Source of the DNA: an uncultured Desulfomonile sp.
Lineage (GTDB): Bacteria; Desulfobacterota; Desulfomonilia; Desulfomonilales; Desulfomonilaceae
DNA: 14,020 nt
Assembly (NCBI GenBank): GCA_937915285.1
Contig: CALDNG010000120.1
Coordinates: forward strand, 1 to 14,020
Direction of reading: 5' to 3'
Within the stretch, counting starts at the first letter, position 1. The number at the start of each line of letters is the position of its first letter. The notes under the pieces were generated by a model that saw only the letters and a program-made list of their open reading frames with translations, had not been told where the DNA came from and did no database searches. The position numbers and the translations under genes are program-made. This document shows positions 7,980-14,020 of this stretch, in pieces.

Positions 7980-8915
7980 TTACTGACCCAATTCCCAATT
8001 CCTGCCCAGCGCTTCTCTAAGAATGTCGGCTGCTCCAAGACTTATGAGACGATCGGCCATGTTCGTCCCGACCCGACTATCAGTATCCGTACCATGATAG
8101 CTATCCCTAATGATTTGGGCTCCGTCGGGATGAGCGACTGCAGCATCAAGCGACAGAACGCCATTGTTGAACTTGCAGTGCGCCGCCATGGGAACCTGGC
8201 ATCCCCCGCCCATTCTCCTGAGAAATGCCCTTTCCACTTCAACACATAATGCGGTGGCGTGATGGTCCAGCTTAGCGGCTATAGAGTTTGTCTTTTCGTC
8301 ATCAACCCTAGTCTCGATTCCGATTGCGCCCTGACCGATCGCTGGCAGCATGGTCCCGGTGTCCAGGTAATTGGTGATTCTATCGGAAAAACCCATCCGA
8401 ATGACTCCGGCTGCCGCCAGAAGCACCCCGTTCAGATGTTCGGTTTCAATCTTCCTTATCCGGGTATCAACGTTTCCTCTAATGGAAATGACTTTCAGTT
8501 CAGGGTACTTACCCAAGAGAAAAGCTCTACGCCTTAGACTGGAAGTTCCAACGACCGAACGATCTTTCAGTTTATCCAGCGGAGTTCCATCCCCTGATAT
8601 AAATACATCCCTGGCGTCTTCCCTCTGAAGTATGGCCGAAATGACAAGTCCATTTGGCATCTCTGTAGGAACATCCTTCATGGAATGAACAGCCAGGTCT
8701 ACCGAGCCCTCCAGCAATGCGTCTTCAATTTCCTTTGTAAATAAGCCCTTCCCTCCTATTTTGGAGAGAGGGGCGTCGAGTATCTTGTCTCCCTGAGTCT
8801 TGATTATAACAAGATCAACCGAAACTTCCGGATATGACCCGGTAATCATTGCCGCAACATGCCGCGCCTGCCATAGCGCTAATGCGCTGCCTCTAGTTCC
8901 TATTTTCAGCTTCAT
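7980..8915 (-). CDS. hemC: Porphobilinogen deaminase (hydroxymethylbilane synthase)
   Basis: HemC polymerises four porphobilinogens into hydroxymethylbilane in the cytosol. The family N-terminus MKLKIGTRGSALALWQ starts at the ATG at 8915, giving 311 residues, the usual length. A reading of 15 more residues from 8960 is possible but lies inside hemA and has no family counterpart. Visible motifs are HSMKDVPTEMP, SVVGTSSLRRRAFL, IRGNVDTR and the cofactor-attachment segment GGGCQVPMAA with Cys239 (E. coli Cys242), which holds the dipyrromethane primer. The gene overlaps the end of hemA by 23 bases, so its ribosome binding site is inside hemA (only a weak GGAAG/GAAG), pointing to translational coupling. 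It feeds the HemD half of the downstream fusion. Confidence 0.97.
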   Translation of the reverse strand: MKLKIGTRGSALALWQARHVAAMITGSYPEVSVDLVIIKTQGDKILDAPLSKIGGKGLFTKEIEDALLEGSVDLAVHSMKDVPTEMPNGLVISAILQREDARDVFISGDGTPLDKLKDRSVVGTSSLRRRAFLLGKYPELKVISIRGNVDTRIRKIETEHLNGVLLAAAGVIRMGFSDRITNYLDTGTMLPAIGQGAIGIETRVDDEKTNSIAAKLDHHATALCVEVERAFLRRMGGGCQVPMAAHCKFNNGVLSLDAAVAHPDGAQIIRDSYHGTDTDSRVGTNMADRLISLGAADILREALGRNWELGQ

Positions 8916-10224
8916 CTTCGAAGTTTTCTTCCACATCGTCGCGTTGGTTGGAAAATCCATGCAAATTGAACACCCGCTGAACTATATCGGCGTTCACTTC
9001 CCGTCGGTTACTGGATTTTGTTTTCTTTAGAAATGAAATCGGATCATGAGCGATTTTATTTATTATGGCCCTTGTGATCGCTTCCAGAACTTCACGCTGA
9101 TTATCATCAAGCCTGGAAAGTTTGCCATTCATTTTGGCAATTTCGCGGGCTCTTATGGTTTCAAGCTTGTCCCTGAGCGCAACAATAGTCGGTGAGAAAT
9201 CAAGTGTTTTTGTCCAGTTCATGAACTTGACGACCTCTTCGTTGACTATCTCCTCGGCCTTGAGGGCCTCGTTCATTCGCTCCCCGAGGTTCTCGCTCAC
9301 GACTGCCTGAAGATCATCAATATTGTAGAGGTAAACACCGTCTATGTCGTTGACGTTAGGCTCGATGTCTCGTGGCACAGCGATGTCGATCATGAACATG
9401 GGTCTGTATTTTCTTGATTTCATGACACTTCTGACATCGGTTACCCTTATAATCGGCTCACAGGCGCCGGTGGATGATATTACAATATCCGCCTGAGTCA
9501 GCGCCTCAGACAATTGATTCACCCTGATTGCCTCGCCACCGAATTCATCGGCGAGCCTGCACGCATTTTCAAAGGTCCGGTTTGTAACGCAAATGGGCCT
9601 CATAACCTGTCCAATGAGGTGACGTGCTGTCAATTCCGCCATTTCCCCTGCGCCGATGAGCAAAACCGACTTTTCCTGCAGATCACCCAATATCTTTTTG
9701 GCCAACTCCACTGCAGCATAGGCGACAGACACCGCAGCGAGTCCGATTCCGGTTTCATTGCGAACTCTTTTTGCCGTGAAGAAAGCCCTGTGCATGAGTC
9801 TGCTCAGCGTGGGCCCTATGGTGCTTGCTGCGGAATCCCGTTTAAAACTGTCCTTCACCTGCCCCAGAATCTGCGGCTCACCCAGCACCATCGAATCAAG
9901 ACTCGAAGCCACCCGGAAAACATGCCTGACTGCGTCAGCGCCTGTCTTGATGTATGAATATTTCTTCAGTAAAACCGGATCCACACCATTGATGTGGGCC
10001 ACGGCGTTCAGCAGGTCGTGAACGGCGCTTTCAACCGGATCACAGCGCGCAATGACTTCAGAACGATTACATGTTGATATTATTATTGCTTCAAGGACAC
10101 CTGGTACTGATTGGATCGTCCTCGTTATACTGCCCTCGACATTTGCTGGAAAGGTGACCTTTTCGCGGATGTCTACCGGAGCGGTTTTGTGGTTGAGTCC
10201 TATTACTGCTACGCCTGACGTCAT
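8893..10224 (-). CDS. hemA: Glutamyl-tRNA reductase
   Basis: HemA reduces glutamyl-tRNA(Glu) with NADPH to glutamate-1-semialdehyde, the committed step of C5-pathway tetrapyrrole synthesis. At 443 residues it has the normal length. The catalytic domain shows GLNHKTAPVDIRE (9-21) and the nucleophile Cys52 in STCNRSE; LGEPQILGQVK (114-124) follows; the NADPH-binding domain has LLIGAGEMAE (188-197); and the C-terminal helical dimerisation domain ends with a short acidic tail. The ATG at 10224 overlaps the TGA of the preceding ccsA-like gene in an ATGA, with AGGATGAG just upstream, so the two are translationally coupled. Its end overlaps hemC. As the entry enzyme it is the expected control point of the operon. 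Confidence 0.98.
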   Translation of the reverse strand: MTSGVAVIGLNHKTAPVDIREKVTFPANVEGSITRTIQSVPGVLEAIIISTCNRSEVIARCDPVESAVHDLLNAVAHINGVDPVLLKKYSYIKTGADAVRHVFRVASSLDSMVLGEPQILGQVKDSFKRDSAASTIGPTLSRLMHRAFFTAKRVRNETGIGLAAVSVAYAAVELAKKILGDLQEKSVLLIGAGEMAELTARHLIGQVMRPICVTNRTFENACRLADEFGGEAIRVNQLSEALTQADIVISSTGACEPIIRVTDVRSVMKSRKYRPMFMIDIAVPRDIEPNVNDIDGVYLYNIDDLQAVVSENLGERMNEALKAEEIVNEEVVKFMNWTKTLDFSPTIVALRDKLETIRAREIAKMNGKLSRLDDNQREVLEAITRAIINKIAHDPISFLKKTKSSNRREVNADIVQRVFNLHGFSNQRDDVEENFEDEAENRN

Positions 10225-11066
10225 GAGCCACTCATCCTCAACACAGGATTACGAAACGAGTGATGCCCAGTAAACAAAACGCTAACGCCTATAAAGGTGA
10301 ACATCACAAGAATGAATCCCATGATAGCCATGATGGCCGCTTTCTTTCCACGCCACCCCAGAACAAGCCTCTGATGAACCATGGCCGCATAAGCGAACCA
10401 CGTAATAAGGCTCCAGGTTTCTTTTGGATCCCAGCTCCAGTAGAAACCCCATGCGCTACCGGCCCACAAGGCCCCAGAAACAATTCCCACAGTCATCAGG
10501 AAGAAACCGATCGGTAGACCCCGTCGATTGATAATATCCAGTGTTTCCAGAGATGGCAGCAATTTGTGGATTCGTCCCAATCTTTTCTTCTTGATCAGAC
10601 GTTCTTGAAATATATACATCAACCCACAAACCGCCATTAAGGCAAATACCGAATTGCCGGCCAGAGCCAGACTGACGTGAATTGGGAGCCACCAGCTATG
10701 CAAGACAGGAACTATCGGCTCCTTGATCTGAAATGACAGGGTAGCCCCGACTATCATCAGAACAGCCGAAATCGGTGTCGCCATGGCTCCGAAAAAAGGA
10801 CTGGCGTCACGGTATTGCATCAAGAGAAACATCCCCGTAATTAACCACGCGAAAGCCGATAGGGCGTCAAACGGCGTGGCTAGAGGGAAGAACCCGGAGA
10901 AGAACGTTCGATGCAAAATTGACAATGAATGGCAGACAAACCCAGCCAAGGCCGACCACAACCCCGTAGGGCATTTCAATGATGAGGAGCCCAGCAAAAA
11001 AAGGAAAAAACTTACCGACGACACAAGATATAATGCTACAGCGCTCTTGAAAAAAATTAGGTCCAA
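10221..11066 (-). CDS. CcsA/HemX-like cytochrome c assembly family membrane protein
   Basis: A 281-residue polytopic inner-membrane protein with roughly eight hydrophobic segments. The tryptophan-rich haem-handling motif of the CcsA/CcmC/ResC superfamily is clear: GSAWGFYWSWDPKETW (203-218). GFFPLATPFDALSAFAW (58-74) and HSWWLPIHVSLA (123-134) supply the conserved His-containing loops. Members bring haem to apocytochrome c (system II). A Bacillus relative, HemX, sits beside hemA and lowers HemA levels, so with hemA directly downstream both roles are plausible. No CcsB/ResB partner is in the window. The start is a TTG at 11066, nine bases after the preceding stop, with GAGAGGA four bases upstream; it forms an ATGA overlap with hemA at its end. 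Family certain, exact role open. Confidence 0.9.
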   Translation of the reverse strand: MDLIFFKSAVALYLVSSVSFFLFLLGSSSLKCPTGLWSALAGFVCHSLSILHRTFFSGFFPLATPFDALSAFAWLITGMFLLMQYRDASPFFGAMATPISAVLMIVGATLSFQIKEPIVPVLHSWWLPIHVSLALAGNSVFALMAVCGLMYIFQERLIKKKRLGRIHKLLPSLETLDIINRRGLPIGFFLMTVGIVSGALWAGSAWGFYWSWDPKETWSLITWFAYAAMVHQRLVLGWRGKKAAIMAIMGFILVMFTFIGVSVLFTGHHSFRNPVLRMSGS

Positions 11067-11075
11067 ATTGTCCTC

Positions 11076-11762
11076 TCACTGATCCAGGCAAGCCTTGCTC
11101 GCCAGGGCTCTGGCAACATCTACCTCAATGGGAAGAATCTCAGAGAGAATCATGGCAGCCCTGTCCAGATCATTGTTCCTGAGAGCCGGCAAAATCTGGG
11201 AATTCACAATTTCCAGGAAAACTTTCTTGTTGGCCTCCGAGTCACTGCCATTGATCACTATCTGTTTGCGGAGTTCGCCCATGAGTCTTGTCATCGTGGC
11301 ATATTCAGGGCCAAACATCTTCTCAAGATCTTCACGTATTCGTCTGGCCAGCGCCGGCGAAGCTCCACCGGTGCTCACCGATATGATGAGGTCTCCCTGT
11401 GTTATGACCGCTGGGACGATAAAAGTGCACAAATCAGGAACATCCGCAATGTTGCACGGGATTCTTCTTCGCATTGCCTCGTTGCTAAGTTCGACGTTCA
11501 CTTCCCTGATGTCTGTAGCCCCAAAAATGAGCGTTATCGGTTCAAATCTATCCAGGTGATGAGGCGAAAAATAATCCGAAACCCATGTTAAACGCTTACC
11601 AGGAAGCAACTCTGTGAGTTCATCGACGAGCTTGGGGGAAATTACAGCAACATTGGCGCCACTGTCCAACAAACTGGATATCTTCCTGAAAGCTACCCTG
11701 CCTCCACCGACTACCACAACCTGTTTGCCTTCAAGATTCATCATGACAGGGTAAGGTTTCAT
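11076..11762 (-). CDS. Precorrin-2 dehydrogenase / sirohydrochlorin synthase (SirC or CysG N-terminal type)
   Basis: A 228-residue NAD-dependent enzyme oxidising precorrin-2 to sirohydrochlorin; some relatives (Met8p, CysG) also insert iron. The Rossmann motif VVVVGGGRVAFRK (15-27) is followed by GATDIREVN (81-89), the CNIADVPDLCTFIVPAV segment (103-119, Asp107 matching the catalytic Asp of CysG), and STGGASPALARRIRE (130-144). The methyltransferase domain of a full CysG is absent; that activity is on the CobA-HemD fusion at the other end of the operon. The ATG at 11762 follows AAAGGAG with 12 bases between. It is the first gene of the tetrapyrrole operon, whose spacings are 9 bases, a 4-base overlap, a 23-base overlap and 35 bases. 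Whether it is also a chelatase cannot be seen. Confidence 0.93.
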   Translation of the reverse strand: MKPYPVMMNLEGKQVVVVGGGRVAFRKISSLLDSGANVAVISPKLVDELTELLPGKRLTWVSDYFSPHHLDRFEPITLIFGATDIREVNVELSNEAMRRRIPCNIADVPDLCTFIVPAVITQGDLIISVSTGGASPALARRIREDLEKMFGPEYATMTRLMGELRKQIVINGSDSEANKKVFLEIVNSQILPALRNNDLDRAAMILSEILPIEVDVARALASKACLDQ

Positions 11763-12053
11763 TTTTGATCACACTCCTTTAGGCTACAAACTAGCATATT
11801 AATTATTGGCCAATCAAGCCGCGTTGCCGTCTGACGGGCATGTTCCCAGTAAGAATCCGGGCCTAATTTAAAGCAAACGCATTCTATATGACCTTATGCT
11901 CAACATCTACCATACTGTCGGCGCCTCGAGAAGCCCGTTTCCTGAGCATGACACTCAATGATACTGCGTTTGGCCCCAAATGGAACATTGATTGATCATA
12001 GAACATGAAAGAGGCGACAGGTTGTGGGAGATTCTAATAGGGATTAGCTATGT
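11763..12053. other. Intergenic region between lpxI and the tetrapyrrole operon (291 bases)
   Basis: No gene is apparent. It must hold the promoter of the tetrapyrrole operon unless lpx transcripts read through, but I find no pair of good -35 and -10 boxes; TATGCT close to the sirC-type gene is the best -10-like hexamer and lacks a matching -35. A small nested inverted repeat (tcaatg 11955-11960 with cattga 11986-11991, around tttggccccaaa) is present. No U-run terminator follows lpxI. Confidence 0.5.
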
Positions 12054-12893
12054 TCAGCTACAAAATTCAGCCGTTATGTCTCCGGTGGGCGGGATCCCCA
12101 ATACCACTATACCGTTTTGATTGGCAAGTCTTAGCATTTCCTCCGGATTTGGAGTGAGGGTTTTAAATGCCTCAACCGCCAGCACCAATGCTTTTGCCTC
12201 CACCATGCTCTGAATAGTAGATGGGCCTATTCCCGGAACGTCAAATCTCATGTCCTGGTTTGGCTTTGCCATTTTGACAACCACACAGCCTGAAGCTAGT
12301 TCCGCTGAACGCCGTATGACCCTGTCAGTCCCCTCTATTGCTTCGACGGCTATGACAGATGTCTTCTTGACAACAACAGTCTGACCGATGTCAAGAGCGC
12401 CTATTCCCAGCGCCATGTTTCGTCCGAATACGATGTCCCTGATTTGATCGGTGGAGGGTTTTCGTTTGGTGAGCACACCTAGCGGAGCCATTAAACGAGG
12501 CGCCCATCCGGTTATTTCTTCAATTACCAACCCCTCGCCGTGCATCTCATCGGCTATGGCCGCCAGAATGGTATCATCCCTCCAATCGGCGAGTGATCTG
12601 ATGATTTTTAGGGCTCTTCTATCGGGCCTTAAACGCAACAGGTTCAACAGGTTGCTTTTCTCTATCTTCCCCGCCATCACAACTCTTGTGACACCATTTT
12701 TTTTTAGAGCGTCGATGGCCTTGCCAACCTGTCCCAGTTTAAGCCAACAGACTGTTGAGGCGGCCTTTTCAATGGCCGGATTAGTGAACCCGTCAAAGGC
12801 AATGGCTACAACTAAAAAACCACGTTGCAGCGCCTCTAGTCCGACATGTAGAGGAAGGTCTCCTGATCCGGATATCAGACCGATAGTTGGCAT
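12054..12893 (-). CDS. lpxI: UDP-2,3-diacylglucosamine pyrophosphatase LpxI
   Basis: LpxI hydrolyses UDP-2,3-diacylglucosamine to lipid X and UMP in lipid A synthesis; it replaces the unrelated LpxH of enterics and was characterised in Caulobacter. The 279 residues fit the family (formerly DUF1009). The N-terminus GLISGSGDLPLHVG (5-18) is typical of its first domain, and the conserved segment KPNQDMRFDVPGIGPSTI (about 210-227) of the catalytic C-terminal domain is intact; Asp218 probably corresponds to the catalytic Asp. ALVLAVEAFKTL follows. The ATG at 12893 comes two bases after the lpxA stop without a clear Shine-Dalgarno sequence, so it is probably translated by coupling. The position right after lpxA supports the assignment. 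No lpxB follows; the next gene belongs to tetrapyrrole synthesis. Confidence 0.95.
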   Translation of the reverse strand: MPTIGLISGSGDLPLHVGLEALQRGFLVVAIAFDGFTNPAIEKAASTVCWLKLGQVGKAIDALKKNGVTRVVMAGKIEKSNLLNLLRLRPDRRALKIIRSLADWRDDTILAAIADEMHGEGLVIEEITGWAPRLMAPLGVLTKRKPSTDQIRDIVFGRNMALGIGALDIGQTVVVKKTSVIAVEAIEGTDRVIRRSAELASGCVVVKMAKPNQDMRFDVPGIGPSTIQSMVEAKALVLAVEAFKTLTPNPEEMLRLANQNGIVVLGIPPTGDITAEFCS

Positions 12894-12895
12894 GG

Positions 12896-13699
12896 TTAGG
12901 CCGTTCGGAATGAATGTCTACTTAGTGAAACCCTGGCGGTTCCCCGTTTCGAAGTGGCAAGGAAATCGGCGAATTTCATGGCTTCAGGCGTATCGGACAT
13001 TTCTTTCCTGATCTTGTCCACAGCCTCGTCAACCTTCAGGGAGGATCTGAAAGCCAATTTAAAAGCATGCTTCAAAACCCTGATAGTGGCAGACGAGAAA
13101 CCGTTTCTTCTCAGGCCAACTTCGTTGAGACCATAAACATAAATCCTGGCGCCACTTGCAAGAGTGTAAGGCGGAACATCCTTGGCGACACCTGATACAC
13201 CGCCTACAAGGGCATATTCCCCTACTCTGACAAACTGGTGCACAGCTACTATTCCCCCGAGAATGGCTCTTTCCCCAATCTCGATATGGCCACCGAGGTG
13301 GGCGGAATTAGCCATGATCACGCCCTTACCGAGAACGCAGTCATGCGCTACATGGCAGTAAGCCATGAGGTAACAATCATCCCCTATGACCGTTGTCTTC
13401 CTTCCTTTTATAGTACCCCGGTGGACGGTAACATACTCTCTGATGTTTACCCGGTCGCCGATCACTACAGTGGTGTCTTCCCCCCTGTAGGACAGGTCCT
13501 GAGGAGCTGCGCCAATTGAAGCGAATTGAGAAATTCTAACTCCAGATCCGATAGAGGTATGGCCTTCAACTACAACGTGAGGTCCTATTTCGCACCCTGC
13601 AGAAATGGTTACGTTTCCGCCGATTACAGAATACGCCCCAATTGAGACGTCATCAGTTATCATCGCTCCAGGATGAATTACCGCGGTTGGCTGAATCAT
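12896..13699 (-). CDS. lpxA: Acyl-ACP--UDP-N-acetylglucosamine O-acyltransferase LpxA
   Basis: LpxA transfers a 3-hydroxyacyl chain from ACP to UDP-GlcNAc, the first step of lipid A synthesis, as a cytosolic trimer. Residues about 1-185 are left-handed beta-helix hexapeptide repeats, followed by a helical tail (LNEVGLRRNGFS, then the region to 267). The catalytic base is His119 in CHVAHDC (E. coli His125). VHQFVRVGEYALVGG (153-167) keeps a Gly167 at the place of E. coli Gly173, which there permits a long C14 chain. The length of 267 residues is normal. The ATG at 13699 overlaps the lpxD stop in an ATGA, and lpxI starts 2 bases after its own stop: a tight operon. The fabZ gene often found between lpxD and lpxA is missing here. 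Confidence 0.98.
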   Translation of the reverse strand: MIQPTAVIHPGAMITDDVSIGAYSVIGGNVTISAGCEIGPHVVVEGHTSIGSGVRISQFASIGAAPQDLSYRGEDTTVVIGDRVNIREYVTVHRGTIKGRKTTVIGDDCYLMAYCHVAHDCVLGKGVIMANSAHLGGHIEIGERAILGGIVAVHQFVRVGEYALVGGVSGVAKDVPPYTLASGARIYVYGLNEVGLRRNGFSSATIRVLKHAFKLAFRSSLKVDEAVDKIRKEMSDTPEAMKFADFLATSKRGTARVSLSRHSFRTA

Positions 13700-14020
13700 G
13701 TTTTTTCCTTGGAATCTTTAATAACCAGCCGCTCTAACCTTCTAATTCTGTCGAGCAGATCCGGAAGCTTTTTAATGAGAGTCTGGACTCTGAGAAAAAG
13801 TTTGTGAGGCATGGCCGGCACTGACCCTGCCATGATGGCTCCGTCCGGCACATCCCTGTAGACACCGACTCGCGTGGCCAGAACTACCCTGTCTCCGACC
13901 TTTACGTGGTCTCTAATTCCGGCCTGGCCACCGGCCATGCAGTAAGCGCCAACGGATGAACTTCCTGCAATACCTACCTGGGACGCTAAAACGGTTCCAG
14001 GCCCAACAGTTACATTATGT
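13696..14020 (-). CDS. lpxD: UDP-3-O-acylglucosamine N-acyltransferase LpxD (C-terminal part, cut by the window edge)
   Basis: Only the last 107 codons are in the window. LpxD adds the second 3-hydroxyacyl chain, to the amino group of UDP-3-O-acylglucosamine. The visible part begins almost exactly at the HNV segment that contains the catalytic histidine (E. coli His239 in AHNVVIGD), continues with hexapeptide repeats including VGIAGSSSVG and VKVGDRVVLATRVGV, then GSVPAMPHKLFLR and a helical tail ending in LLDRIRRLERLVIKD, as LpxD proteins do. The frame is open through the right edge, so the ATG at 13938 is internal and not the start. Its TGA overlaps the lpxA start (ATGA), indicating one transcript. 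Identity is well supported by the tail and by lpxA downstream. Confidence 0.92.
   Translation of the reverse strand, partial: HNVTVGPGTVLASQVGIAGSSSVGAYCMAGGQAGIRDHVKVGDRVVLATRVGVYRDVPDGAIMAGSVPAMPHKLFLRVQTLIKKLPDLLDRIRRLERLVIKDSKEKT

Noticed and set aside
8916..8960. Longer hemC start at 8960
   Set aside because: It adds 15 residues with no counterpart in HemC proteins and lies deeper in hemA; the family N-terminus begins at the ATG at 8915.
9514..9957. Plus-strand open frame of 147 codons
   Set aside because: Antisense to hemA with no family resemblance.
11763..11850. Sigma-54 or sigma-70 promoter for the tetrapyrrole operon
   Set aside because: No GG-N10-GC pattern and no acceptable -35/-10 pair with 16-18 base spacing could be found, so none is called.
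12045..12060. Inverted repeat tagct/agcta at the lpxI end
   Set aside because: Five weak pairs, no U-run, partly inside the coding region; not a credible terminator.
12451..13011. Plus-strand open frame of 186 codons across the lpxI-lpxA junction
   Set aside because: It is antisense to two well-supported genes and shows no motif; a shadow of their codon use.
13696..13938. Separate 80-codon gene upstream of lpxA
   Set aside because: The frame continues without a stop to the right edge and the added residues are LpxD sequence, so the ATG at 13938 is internal.
1..14020. Mobile elements, CRISPR arrays, tRNA or rRNA genes
   Set aside because: No transposase or integrase, spaced direct repeats, or tRNA/rRNA-like sequence was recognised by eye on either strand.

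Overview
The window reads as a conserved housekeeping stretch from a Gram-negative anaerobe, most likely a member of the former Deltaproteobacteria (Desulfobacterota). The case rests on three things: lipid A genes (lpxD, lpxA, lpxI) that imply an outer membrane; a haem/sirohaem operon with a CobA-HemD fusion and a precorrin-2 dehydrogenase, typical of sulfate reducers and their syntrophic relatives; and a zinc dehydrogenase resembling the 6-hydroxycyclohex-1-ene-1-carbonyl-CoA dehydrogenase of anaerobic benzoyl-CoA degradation. Base composition is moderate, close to half G+C by eye. The organism assignment is inference.

Layout. A methyltransferase gene (15-602) is the only plus-strand gene. 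It converges on the dehydrogenase gene (683-1804, minus) across a symmetric hairpin that looks like a shared bidirectional terminator. From 683 to the right edge every gene is on the minus strand, so transcription runs right to left. In transcription order these are: lpxD (cut by the right edge), lpxA, lpxI; a gap of about 290 bases; sirC-type precorrin-2 dehydrogenase, a ccsA/hemX-like membrane gene, hemA, hemC, cobA-hemD; a 345-base gap with promoter and leader structures; secA, a vanZ-like gene, a class IV aminotransferase; a 242-base gap with a promoter; then the dehydrogenase.

How the genes work together. LpxA and LpxD carry out the first and third steps of lipid A synthesis, and LpxI hydrolyses UDP-2,3-diacylglucosamine to lipid X. 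In the tetrapyrrole operon HemA starts synthesis from glutamyl-tRNA, HemC makes the linear tetrapyrrole, the HemD half closes it to uroporphyrinogen III, the CobA half methylates it to precorrin-2, and the precorrin-2 dehydrogenase makes sirohydrochlorin. This supplies sirohaem, possibly cobalamin, and possibly sirohaem-derived haem. The CcsA-like protein links the operon to cytochrome c assembly or to HemA control. SecA is the Sec translocase motor; the two small genes behind it may be co-transcribed with it.

No mobile element, CRISPR array, tRNA, rRNA or clearly novel system was seen. The most interesting leftovers are the secA leader (a strong hairpin plus a ten-codon reading frame ending on the secA ribosome binding site), a hairpin over the cobA-hemD stop codon, a near-palindrome before the dehydrogenase gene, and an aminotransferase with altered signature residues.
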